Shown: positions 1 to 7,275, numbered from the stretch's first letter. The stretch: DNA of 64,000 nt from an uncultured Eubacteriales bacterium (GCA_900315315.1 OMYT01000003.1:1-64000); one strand, 5' to 3'. Numbers and translations are program-made. Notes: generated from the sequence alone by a model not told the origin.

Positions 1-2
1 TG

Positions 3-74
3 CAACTGTCTGAAAAAGCAAGTAACCTTGTTCTCGCAGTTGAATACGGAGTTGAAAGTGATCTGATTCGGTGA
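3..74 (+). other. possible 3' tail of an upstream gene cut by the window edge
   Basis: The third frame is open from the window edge to a TGA at 72-74 and encodes 23 residues with ordinary bacterial composition, ending in GVESDLIR. It could be the C-terminus of a gene starting before the window. The peptidase-like ORF begins 17 bases later in another frame. The stretch is too short to assign to any family, and chance openness cannot be excluded. Confidence 0.3.
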
Positions 75-91
75 CTACCTAAAAATCCGAA

Positions 92-682
92 TTGTTGTGT
101 CTAGTAACAGCAAAACATCTATTTAAGGAACTGTTTCCTGATTCGGCAAATATCAAGCTGTTGATTGGAGCTGATTACCAGACATTTGCTGTTGATATTC
201 GGTATCCAACAGAATCAAACGTTGATATAGCTGTCATAAAAGTGAAGACTCCGGGTTTTCTTACACCTATCTATGAAAATATTAACACTACTGAAGGGCT
301 GGTATTTGGACAAGAGGTTTATTTTGTTGGTTTCCCGTTTCAATATGATAGTATTCTGAATACATTTCCTGGTGGAGATAAACCGATTCCTTTTGTGAAA
401 AAAGCTTGTTTGTCTGCAATTCTAAAAGACAATGCAGGGACAATTATTCTTGATGGAATTAACAATCCAGGCTTTTCTGGTGGCCCTGTATGCTATAAAA
501 CTATTGGTTCAAATGAAAAGACAATGAGGATTCTCGGAGTGATATCTGGTTATCGTTTCAATGAAAGGCCTGTATTTGATAAGCATGGAAACGAAACTGA
601 TAATTATGTGAAAGAAAACACAGGGATTATTGTTGTTAGCGATATTAAGTATGCTATGCAAATTGCAGAGGACTGGACTTGA
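92..682 (+). CDS. trypsin-like serine peptidase, apparently lacking its N-terminus
   Basis: The product resembles bacterial trypsin-2 family peptidases. A catalytic triad can be read in order: His in VTAKHLF near residue 8, Asp in SNVDIAVIKV near residue 46, and Ser in GFSGGPV near residue 130. A typical member has roughly 25-30 residues before the His strand. Here the frame is closed by a TAA at 80-82 and the only start is TTG at 92, so the first beta strands are missing. Either the gene is 5'-truncated or a frameshift lies just upstream. No signal peptide is seen, so it probably acts in the cytoplasm. It is followed after 18 bases by the HEPN gene on the same strand, which suggests co-transcription. 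Trypsin-like domains occur in several phage-defence and stress modules, but its role here is inference. Confidence 0.7.
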   Translation: MLCLVTAKHLFKELFPDSANIKLLIGADYQTFAVDIRYPTESNVDIAVIKVKTPGFLTPIYENINTTEGLVFGQEVYFVGFPFQYDSILNTFPGGDKPIPFVKKACLSAILKDNAGTIILDGINNPGFSGGPVCYKTIGSNEKTMRILGVISGYRFNERPVFDKHGNETDNYVKENTGIIVVSDIKYAMQIAEDWT

Positions 683-700
683 TGTGAAGGGAAACGTCAG

Positions 701-2116
701 ATGTCTGAAAGAGTTCTATACTCGGGGTATCTTACCTTTCGCAATGAAACGTTTTCATTCTCATTTGATGGGGCGGAGCTTCATCTCATTCCAACAGAAG
801 AGAAGGAAGAATCCTTCAAGTGGAAATGGCTAACTGATGGATTTAACAAATGGGCCTACTCATCATCAAGTGAAAAAGTCATCAATGAAAAATATATAGT
901 CGGAGAATGCTTCGAAACCAGCAGCAGGATTGTTTTCTTCCTTACCTTGGGACGATACATTAATCAAAACAATGCGGCCTTGGTCCTTTTTCCCTTTGCA
1001 TTCATTCTTTTTAAATACAATAGGGAAAGTATTGACTGTATGAGCTTTATGGGGGCGGAGATAAATCACATCCATCCGACGACAAAAGCATTAATACATG
1101 ATCATGATGCGGAAATAAGATCATTTTCTGTAAAGACAGTTTCTCTTGATAAGACCAGGACAACGGAAAGAAAGTTTGAAGCGTTCGGAAAAAAGGTAAA
1201 GGTGTACTTTGGGGGAAGCGTTCACGTTACAAGTAATATCGATAGGAATCCACTTCAGATTGATTCTCTCATAATTGTGAAATTTGAACCTACTGATGAT
1301 TATGAGTTTCTATACAACATCTATAATATCACGAAGAGTTTTATCCAATTCTTATCATACCGGAAGAATGTCAAGATAGAACAGGTTAGTTTATCAGCTC
1401 CATACGGAGAAGGACAGCATGAGAAGTGTGCAGATTTCTTCATTGTGGATGATGATAACGAACAAGAATCGTATCCGATTGAAAAGGATATGTTTATCCA
1501 TCAAGAAGATATTGATGGCATTGAAGGGCTTATCCTCTCAGATATTGCCGAAAGGAAAATAATTCTTCGCCATCTTCCAGAGTCTTATCGACAGGGAAGA
1601 AGTATAAACGAGTCGCGTTTCGTGATGATAGTTGCTGCTTTTGAATGGGAGTTTGATAGACTGTATCCCAAGGGGATTATAAAGAGTCAGAAAAGGATTG
1701 AAGCGGAAAAAGGGTGTTCTGAGAAGCTTCAAGAATTAGTTGAAGGCAGCACAGGGAAAGCTCGTGAGATTTATAAATTCCTTTCAAAAGAAGTTGTTTG
1801 TGTTGGGTCATTAGAGAACAAGATTGTTCAGACGCTTAATGACTTTCCACAAATGAATGACATCTTTGGAAAAGAATTATATCGATTGAATGAAGAGACA
1901 TTTGACATCCCTGCTATTGGAAGTAGACTTTCAAAACAAAGAAATCATTTCGCCCACGGTGATCTTGATGAGGGTTTTATTGAAGAAGCGCTACTGGATC
2001 TGATCTATTTGGAATGGATAATCTATGCCATGCAGTTAAGAGTCTATGGATTATCTGATGATAACATTCATAGGGCGATTAACAGTTTGTTCAAGCAGAA
2101 TAAGGTTTTGAAATGA
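701..2116 (+). CDS. HEPN-domain protein of the ApeA type, putative abortive-infection RNase
   Basis: This 471-residue protein has a large N-terminal region rich in beta strands and a helical C-terminal part. The latter contains the motif RNHFAH at residues 414-419, the R-x4-H signature of HEPN ribonucleases. The overall plan (N-terminal sensor-like domain, C-terminal HEPN with a late R-x4-H) matches the ApeA/HEPN_Apea family, whose founding member is a phage-defence protein that acts on RNA. A purine-rich ribosome binding site (gaaggga) precedes the ATG. The stop overlaps the ATG of the next small ORF, so translation is probably coupled. The family call is by eye; a non-defence HEPN protein (for example a transcript-cleaving stress effector) remains possible. 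Confidence 0.6.
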   Translation: MSERVLYSGYLTFRNETFSFSFDGAELHLIPTEEKEESFKWKWLTDGFNKWAYSSSSEKVINEKYIVGECFETSSRIVFFLTLGRYINQNNAALVLFPFAFILFKYNRESIDCMSFMGAEINHIHPTTKALIHDHDAEIRSFSVKTVSLDKTRTTERKFEAFGKKVKVYFGGSVHVTSNIDRNPLQIDSLIIVKFEPTDDYEFLYNIYNITKSFIQFLSYRKNVKIEQVSLSAPYGEGQHEKCADFFIVDDDNEQESYPIEKDMFIHQEDIDGIEGLILSDIAERKIILRHLPESYRQGRSINESRFVMIVAAFEWEFDRLYPKGIIKSQKRIEAEKGCSEKLQELVEGSTGKAREIYKFLSKEVVCVGSLENKIVQTLNDFPQMNDIFGKELYRLNEETFDIPAIGSRLSKQRNHFAHGDLDEGFIEEALLDLIYLEWIIYAMQLRVYGLSDDNIHRAINSLFKQNKVLK

Positions 2117-2199
2117 AATCGCTAACAGATATTTTTCCAGAACTTACACTTGAGTACTTTTCCAATGGTAAGAATAGATTGCAAGGAAATGAACAATGA
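2113..2199 (+). CDS. 28-residue micro-ORF overlapping both neighbours
   Basis: An ATG at 2113 sits in an ATGA overlap with the stop of the HEPN gene. Its own TGA at 2197-2199 sits in an ATGA overlap with the start of the AlbA_2 gene. The frame between is open for 28 codons. It begins MKSLTDIFPEL and ends RLQGNEQ, with hydrophobic and acidic residues and no membrane segment. It exactly fills the 79-base gap between the two large genes, and every other junction downstream is also an overlap. I therefore think it is translated, either as a small partner protein or as a leader that couples translation. No family is recognised. Confidence 0.5.
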   Translation: MKSLTDIFPELTLEYFSNGKNRLQGNEQ

Positions 2200-3371
2200 C
2201 TGCAGAAGAATTGAAAACAAAAGTTCTCAAGTGTATTGCAAAGAAGCAGGAAGGGGATTATTGGGACTTCAAACGGCAATGGTATGAGATAGATAACGAG
2301 AAGGATAAAGGCCGAATTAGTTTACTTCATGATGTTATCTGCATGGCAAATCTTATCAAAGATGAAGATGGTCTGATTATCATTGGTGTAGATGAGGAAA
2401 AAGACTGTGCTATCTGCGATGTGAAGAATGATCCGAATCGGAAAAACACTCATGAGATGGTAAAGTTCCTGCGAGACAAACCGTTTGATGGCGGCATTAG
2501 GCCGACAGCCTATGTGGAAAGCATCGATATCGAGAACAAGACAATAGACGTGATTGTTGTGGAGAATTCTTCTTACACACCCTTCTATCTAACAAAGGAT
2601 TGTTTTCATGCGGTAAAGGCATATCACATCTACACCCGGGTTGGCGATTCGAACACACCAATTGATAGGTCGGCAGATCGTGATAAGATTGAAGCCCTAT
2701 GGAAGAAACGGTTTGGTATTGAGAAACCGGTACTAGAACGCTTCCGGATTTATATCGAAGACAATAAGCATTGGATAAGTGTTGATGGTGCACAAAGCTG
2801 GTATTACGAGTTTGCGCCGGAGTTCAGAATTGAAACAGAATATGACGATAGTCGCGATGGATATGAGTATTACTGTTTATGTCAAGTTTCAATTCATGGT
2901 CCAGGATGGTATTGGTTAAGGCTAAAATACCATGATACGCTTATGTATTCCACGCTGCTGGTTAGTCTTGATGGTGGAAACTTCATGACAGCAATTCCAT
3001 CACAAACTGAGTTTTTCGGTTCGGTTCCCTTCAGCTACTATACAAAAGAAGACATCAATTATGGCTTGTATCTGTTCTTCAAAAAGCGATTTGATGAAAA
3101 AATGCAAGGATGCTATGGGTATAAAGTGTGGAATTCCATCGTTCCAATTATGCAATCAAAAAGTGAAGCAAAAGATTTCTTTCGCTGGGTAAGGAAACAA
3201 GACATAGTTGGACATAGACCATTTAGCGGGTATTTGCCAGATAAATATAAGAACACTGGTATGGGTGATAGATTAGTTGAACAATACATTCAAGCGCAAG
3301 CTTTGTCAGAAATGCTGTACAAGTATCGAAGCGAAATGAATAATGAGGAAAAGAAAGGGGAAGAACAATGA
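2196..3371 (+). CDS. Schlafen/AlbA_2-type putative DNA- or RNA-binding protein
   Basis: Residues about 1-150 match the AlbA_2 (Schlafen AlbA-like) fold. An EGDYWDFKRQW stretch near residue 20 corresponds to the E-F-K strand, ANLIKDEDGLIIIGVDEE (about residues 52-69) to the conserved Gly/Ile strand, and YHIYTRVGDSNTPI to the R-x-G-x-x-x motif. The remaining ~240 residues are an unrecognised C-terminal domain rich in Trp and Tyr. AlbA_2 proteins are often called ATP-dependent helicases or transcriptional regulators, and some act in phage defence. At 391 residues this one has no helicase motifs. It overlaps the micro-ORF by 4 bases upstream and the superoxide reductase gene by 4 bases downstream, so it lies inside one coupled operon. 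Confidence 0.65.
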   Translation: MTAEELKTKVLKCIAKKQEGDYWDFKRQWYEIDNEKDKGRISLLHDVICMANLIKDEDGLIIIGVDEEKDCAICDVKNDPNRKNTHEMVKFLRDKPFDGGIRPTAYVESIDIENKTIDVIVVENSSYTPFYLTKDCFHAVKAYHIYTRVGDSNTPIDRSADRDKIEALWKKRFGIEKPVLERFRIYIEDNKHWISVDGAQSWYYEFAPEFRIETEYDDSRDGYEYYCLCQVSIHGPGWYWLRLKYHDTLMYSTLLVSLDGGNFMTAIPSQTEFFGSVPFSYYTKEDINYGLYLFFKKRFDEKMQGCYGYKVWNSIVPIMQSKSEAKDFFRWVRKQDIVGHRPFSGYLPDKYKNTGMGDRLVEQYIQAQALSEMLYKYRSEMNNEEKKGEEQ

Positions 3372-3706
3372 AGTTTTATAAGATCGATGACCAAGTTATT
3401 CTCAGCGACAAGTCTCTCACAGTAGGCACAGAGCTTGTGGCTAACACTGTAGATGCAGCCCAGGAAAAGCATGTGCCAGTGATTGCCACATCAGGCGACA
3501 TAGTGACGGTTAAGGTCGGAAGCGTGGAGCATCCCAGTCTTGATGCGCATTATATTGAGTGGATTGTTCTCGTGACGGAGACCGGCATGCAGATGAAATG
3601 GCTGAAGCCTGGTATGAAACCGGAAGCTGTGTTTAAGGTAACGGATAAGCCTGTCGCTGCTTTCGAGTATTGCAACCTCCACGGACTGTGGAAAGCGGAA
3701 GTGTGA
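3368..3706 (+). CDS. superoxide reductase (desulfoferrodoxin family) without N-terminal cysteines
   Basis: The sequence aligns along its whole 112 residues with desulfoferrodoxin. VANTVDAAQEKHVPVI (residues 24-39), HPSLDAHYIEWI (55-66) and EYCNLHGLW (100-108) are the diagnostic blocks. All five ligands of the catalytic iron are present (His35, His55, His61, Cys102, His105), as is the Glu-Lys pair before the first His (33-34) used in proton delivery. The N-terminal desulforedoxin-like domain keeps its length start (MKFYK) but has lost every cysteine, so the second iron centre is absent. Superoxide reductase reduces superoxide to hydrogen peroxide without making oxygen. The start overlaps the AlbA_2 stop (ATGA), and the stop overlaps the next start (TGATG). 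It is an unusual companion for HEPN and Schlafen-like genes. Confidence 0.85.
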   Translation: MKFYKIDDQVILSDKSLTVGTELVANTVDAAQEKHVPVIATSGDIVTVKVGSVEHPSLDAHYIEWIVLVTETGMQMKWLKPGMKPEAVFKVTDKPVAAFEYCNLHGLWKAEV

Positions 3707-4905
3707 TGGAATATACGCTCGAGTTGTGTAGCCGGTACACGAAGAAAGAGATACAGGGGAAGCCGGTTATAATATTTGAAAAGCACAACGAAGCGTTACC
3801 TGTGTGGGGGACATACGCAAGTCAGATTGGTCGACCCATGAACCTCATTACGTTCGATACACATACGGATACGCATGCGCCATTTGTTCGATATTTATTC
3901 TCTGAAAAGGGACTTAGAAAAGTACCATATGATAAATCAGTTCTTGATTTGCCTGAGATAAAAGAACTTCTTGATGGAATGCATTTCAGAAGAGATGATT
4001 TTTGCTTTGAAGATGTATTTCGCATCTCGGATATGATTGCGTGTGATGAACATATTCTGACTGCTGCTGTATTCGACTATCTTGCATCTTATAGAATAGT
4101 ACATAAACAATTTACGAATTGTAATGATACAGTATATGGATACGACTCGGAATATATCACGCATGAAAATTTTATTTATGGAAGCAGGCCTGAAGTACAA
4201 AAGCCGCTAATCTTAGACATTGATTTGGACTACTTTGGTGAACAAAAAGAAATACTAAGATGGGCTGTAAGGGCGGAAGCATACATAAAGCAAGCCGATG
4301 TGATAACAATAGCTCGAGAACCCAAATTTGTTATTGATTGCAGAACAGATGAAGCATTTACAGCAGAAATCGCAGAGCAAGAGATTATAAAAAGTATTGA
4401 TGCTATTCTGTCAGAAGGAAATGCTGCTGCTCAAGAAATATGTGAAAACGAAAAAGCCTTTGCTTTCTACGTCTACACTCTGAGCATCATATCAACCGGC
4501 TTAAGCCCGGAAGATGCGACAATCCGAGCACGCAAATCTTTCGATCCGACCAGTGTGGTCTCTTCAATTCAAGAAAATCTCGGAAAAGAAGAATCATATA
4601 GTGAGATGCTGAGCAGCACTAATCCAGTGCCGTATTATGACCCCTTGATGGAGCTCCTTATCACAGATCCGAATCAGGATTCCACCGCTGCTCGAAATAT
4701 CCGAGTACGATATGTCCTCACCAAAGCTGTGATCGAGAACAGGATCGAACCGGAGGAGATACTCCTCCACGACAAGCTGTTTAAAGAGGGAAGCCGAGCA
4801 GAGCTCGATGAACTGTGGAAAAAGGCCGACCCCAACATGAACCTTACCAATCGATTGAAGAAAATGTACCTGGAGAGGCAAAAAACCAAACAAGCAAAAA
4901 AGTAA
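3706..4905 (+). CDS. UPF0489 family protein, arginase-like metal-binding fold
   Basis: This 399-residue product carries the two metal-binding signatures of the UPF0489/arginase-like fold: DTHTDTH at residues 51-57 and DIDLDYF at residues 171-177. A FEKHNEALPVW block near residue 24 is also typical of the family. Characterised relatives include peptide arginases that turn arginine into ornithine in ribosomal peptides; most members have no known substrate. The ATG at 3706 shares its A with the preceding TGA, which fixes the start and implies coupling to the superoxide reductase. An earlier in-frame TTG at 3670 would overlap that gene further and is not needed. The C-terminal ~170 residues are helical and Glu/Lys-rich. 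No precursor peptide is obvious other than the 28-residue ORF upstream. Confidence 0.7.
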   Translation: MEYTLELCSRYTKKEIQGKPVIIFEKHNEALPVWGTYASQIGRPMNLITFDTHTDTHAPFVRYLFSEKGLRKVPYDKSVLDLPEIKELLDGMHFRRDDFCFEDVFRISDMIACDEHILTAAVFDYLASYRIVHKQFTNCNDTVYGYDSEYITHENFIYGSRPEVQKPLILDIDLDYFGEQKEILRWAVRAEAYIKQADVITIAREPKFVIDCRTDEAFTAEIAEQEIIKSIDAILSEGNAAAQEICENEKAFAFYVYTLSIISTGLSPEDATIRARKSFDPTSVVSSIQENLGKEESYSEMLSSTNPVPYYDPLMELLITDPNQDSTAARNIRVRYVLTKAVIENRIEPEEILLHDKLFKEGSRAELDELWKKADPNMNLTNRLKKMYLERQKTKQAKK

Positions 4906-5162
4906 AACCCTTGTGATGAAGCGCGCGCCCCAGCCACTAACCAAGTATTCAACAGCTCAACATCTCATCATCTCAACATCTCAACCAACCAAGCAAAACA
5001 GGGGAAAAGCAAGGGAAGTGGAATGACTAATTGACGGTTACTATATAATTTATCACCATCTCTAAAAAACGTTGATTCTCAATGTGTTGGAGAGGGCGGT
5101 TGATTCATTTTTCCGTTGTTTTCCGTTTTTTTCCGAAACGGTTTTGAGTTATCCACAGGGGA
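4906..5162 (+). other. intergenic tail of the accessory block
   Basis: No gene is seen. It contains short CAACATCTCA/CATCATCTCA direct repeats around 4955-4990 and, at 5149-5157, a single perfect match to the DnaA-box consensus TTATCCACA, following a run of TTTTCCG repeats. One box without others is not an origin. No clear hairpin plus T-run terminator was found after the UPF0489 gene. Confidence 0.5.
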
Positions 5163-5552
5163 TCAGATTTGATCGATCAGTATCAGATGTGAATCCTGGA
5201 TTTGCTTCAAATCTTCCGTGAATCCGTTTTTGCTGGCAAGGAGACAGAAGAGCTCACGGCCTTTGGAAGGAATGAACTGAGCCTTGAGCTTCAGGTTGTC
5301 CAGTTCCTGAATCCCGGCTGCTTTGTTCCGGTATTTGCATTCCCCGACGATCAGATGATGATCATCGTAGGCGATCACATCGATTTCGCTTTCCTGCCAT
5401 TCGCCGTTTCTGCAGATCTGGCCCCACCATTTCCCTGTGGAACGCGGCATAAAGGGAAGCTTATAATCCAGGGCATACTGAAAAATACTTGAACGAATTA
5501 TGTCTTCGTAGACAAAGCCAAGGAATTCGTGATACTGATCATTCAGGATCAT
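5163..5552 (-). pseudogene. C-terminal remnant of a DUF234 AAA ATPase
   Basis: The 129 residues match only the C-terminal PD-(D/E)XK-like DUF234 domain found at the end of archaeal-type AAA ATPases. The segment GKWWGQICRNG is followed by SEIDVIAYDD and LIVGECKYRN, in which E-I-D and E-C-K form the nuclease-like core, then a LKLKAQF helix and a KNGFTEDLK block. Whole proteins are around 450 residues with an N-terminal P-loop domain; none is present here. A stop lies in frame at 5565-5567 just upstream, next to a run of seven T on the plus strand where slippage could have occurred. I read it as a decayed gene, though expression of the short ORF cannot be excluded. Confidence 0.7.
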
Positions 5553-5592
5553 TTTTTTGATCTTTCACGAAGGGTTGATATCAGAGAAACTA

Positions 5593-5620
5593 AATTCGAC
5601 GAATATAAATTCGTCGAATT
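5593..5620. repeat. perfect 12-bp inverted repeat, possible operator
   Basis: AATTCGACGAAT at 5593-5604 is followed by a 4-base loop and its exact complement ATTCGTCGAATT at 5609-5620. It lies about 40 bases upstream of the DUF234 remnant in that gene's orientation, within the 233 bases between the remnant and the PIN toxin gene. No T-run follows, so it looks more like a dyad protein-binding site than a terminator. The rest of 5621-5785 shows nothing recognisable. Confidence 0.6.
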
Positions 5621-5785
5621 ACGATTCGGCATCATGCCGACAAAGGCCACAGAAGAACACGAGCGGGTGAGAGCCTTCCGAGGGGGGCCGGAAATTTCCG
5701 GTTTCCCTTTCTTTTGAGCCTTCAAATTAGACTGACTTTGACTTTGATGAGGCAGATATCAAGACGTCCGGGCAGATATGCTTTG

Positions 5786-6190
5786 CTAAACCATAGTAAC
5801 GCAATCCTCCTGATACAGCGGCATTTTTTCATCGTGTGTCAGGAAAGTGAAATGCTCAGATTTTGCCTGGGACAGAAGCAGGCGATCAAACGGGTCACTG
5901 TGCTGCTTGTCGATTCCGGATGTATCGAGCTTTGAAACAGTGATGATGTGCTTCGGTTTCATGTTCAGGGGAATATAGCCGGAATCTTCGCAGTAGCTGA
6001 TAAAGTCTTCCGGTGAGAGGGTCAGGTTGTTTTTGGGGCTGTCATGCTTCAGCAGGATTTCCCATGCGGAAACGGGACTGTAGTAGATGGTATTGTCCGG
6101 ATCAGTAATGAATTCCACTGCTGCCTTTGGAAGCCTGGGATGGTCTGTGATTGCCCAAAGAGCGATATGCGTATCCAGAAGGATGTTCAT
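5786..6190 (-). CDS. PIN-domain toxin (VapC-like)
   Basis: The 134-residue protein has the PIN nuclease layout. MNILLDTHIALW supplies the first acidic residue (Asp6), SAWEILLK near residue 43 the conserved Glu, DPFDRLLLSQA near residue 99 the third and fourth acids, and LTHDEKM the last Asp. PIN toxins cut RNA in a magnesium-dependent manner and are held in check by the partner antitoxin. Its start overlaps the stop of the upstream antitoxin gene by 4 bases, the classic antitoxin-first order. Length and motif order are normal, so the toxin looks intact. Confidence 0.9.
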   Translation of the reverse strand: MNILLDTHIALWAITDHPRLPKAAVEFITDPDNTIYYSPVSAWEILLKHDSPKNNLTLSPEDFISYCEDSGYIPLNMKPKHIITVSKLDTSGIDKQHSDPFDRLLLSQAKSEHFTFLTHDEKMPLYQEDCVTMV

Positions 6191-6429
6191 AAGTCACCCT
6201 CCATAAGCATTGCGGCGATTTCTTCATTTCCGGCATCGAAATCATCAGGAACCTCAAATTTGCCTTTTGCTATACCAATGCGTCTGGAAACAGGGGCACT
6301 TTCATAAGGAACAATCCGGGCAACAGGTTTGCCGTTCCTGGCGACAGTAATCGATTCTTCCCGCCTGGATTCTACAAGGCGGATCAGCTTTGAGAAATCT
6401 GTTTTGGCCTCAAATACATTTACCTGCAT
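6187..6429 (-). CDS. Phd/YefM-type antitoxin
   Basis: This 80-residue protein starts MQVNVFEAKTDFSKLIRLVE and continues with ITVARNGKPVARIVPYE, the DNA-binding N-terminal domain of Phd/YefM antitoxins. The acidic C-terminus (FDAGNEEIAAMLMEGDL) is the part that normally wraps the toxin. A good ribosome binding site (AAAGGAGC) lies 7-13 bases before the ATG. The gene is translationally coupled to the PIN toxin. Such antitoxins repress their own promoter, and TAACCA repeats between promoter and start are possible operators. Confidence 0.9.
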   Translation of the reverse strand: MQVNVFEAKTDFSKLIRLVESRREESITVARNGKPVARIVPYESAPVSRRIGIAKGKFEVPDDFDAGNEEIAAMLMEGDL

Positions 6430-6481
6430 GGAAACGCTCCTTTCAGATGACTAAGTTAACCAGATTGGTCTTCCTAACCAA

Positions 6482-6510
6482 AGTATAAAGGAGAAGCTCT
6501 CAAATTACAA
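6482..6510 (-). promoter_or_regulatory. toxin-antitoxin promoter
   Basis: Read on the minus strand, TTGTAA (6510-6505), a 17-base spacer and TATACT (6487-6482) form a good sigma-70 type promoter. The predicted transcript starts about 45 bases before the antitoxin ATG. The leader contains direct repeats of TAACCA and a short dyad ACCA-gat-TGGT (plus strand 6459-6469) that could be the autoregulatory site. Confidence 0.65.
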
Positions 6511-6553
6511 GTGGTTTATTTCAGACAGCCTTTTGGCCCACTCGGTGTAATCG

Positions 6554-7273
6554 ATGGCGCTGGGAAGGATAGGGATCCTTATCGACACGGGACTTCCCAA
6601 AGAAACCGAGGAAGAAAACGAGGAAGAGAAAAGCGAAAGCGAAGCGCAGGCAGAAGAAGCATCCGGGAACGAAGAACAACCCAAGGCGGAAGAATCGTCT
6701 AAACAGGAAGAGCTTCCGGCAGCAGTTAACCGGCCGACCGGGAAGAAAGGGTCGAAGAAAAAGACGGAGGAGGAAAGGGAGTTCGACAAGAAACTCCGGA
6801 AAGTCTTCCAGGATATCCAGAAGTACGACCCGAACTGGGAAGAGAAAAGCAGACTATTCGGAAAGGATCCAACCATGGACGAAGTGAAGAACCAAATCGG
6901 AGAAGGGGCCAGCGACAACGAGATCGAGGAGCTGTATGAACAGATCCAAAAGGAACAGGAACGGGAAAGAATCCTGAAGTATATCCTGAATGAAGTGGCG
7001 GACAGTATCCGGGACCAGGCCAGGAAGCGTCCCGACGATCTGGTGAGCCCCTATAAAGCCAGAAAGATCAATGAATTACTGGTCGAGGTCCGGGTCCGGT
7101 ATGAGGGGAGCGGGTATGAGGACCTGCTGGAACTGGTCGAGGAGCCCCGGGAATATGAACAGGACGGACAAAAGTATATTACCGGCATGAGCTACAGCGA
7201 TGCCGAGATCCTGTTGTGTCGCTATACCAATGTGATGTCATGCATACGGGCGCAGGACAGAAAGAAAAAGTAA
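6554..7273 (+). CDS. acidic coiled-coil hypothetical protein
   Basis: I do not recognise this 239-residue protein. Residues about 18-60 are very rich in Glu, Ser and Ala and probably disordered. Residues 66-175 are charged and helical, with several EEREFDKK/QKEQERERIL-type heptad stretches, followed by a more globular C-terminus that ends in a basic RKKK tail. No signal peptide or membrane segment is present. An in-frame TAA lies two codons upstream of the ATG, so the start cannot be much earlier, and no strong ribosome binding site precedes it. The gene stands alone between the toxin-antitoxin pair and the glycan locus. Confidence 0.55.
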   Translation: MALGRIGILIDTGLPKETEEENEEEKSESEAQAEEASGNEEQPKAEESSKQEELPAAVNRPTGKKGSKKKTEEEREFDKKLRKVFQDIQKYDPNWEEKSRLFGKDPTMDEVKNQIGEGASDNEIEELYEQIQKEQERERILKYILNEVADSIRDQARKRPDDLVSPYKARKINELLVEVRVRYEGSGYEDLLELVEEPREYEQDGQKYITGMSYSDAEILLCRYTNVMSCIRAQDRKKK

Positions 7274-7275
7274 AA

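Noticed and set aside
5149-5157. perfect DnaA box TTATCCACA suggesting an origin
   Set aside because: Only one box, no AT-rich unwinding element with further boxes and no dnaA, dnaN or rep gene nearby; one match of this length is expected by chance in a window this size.
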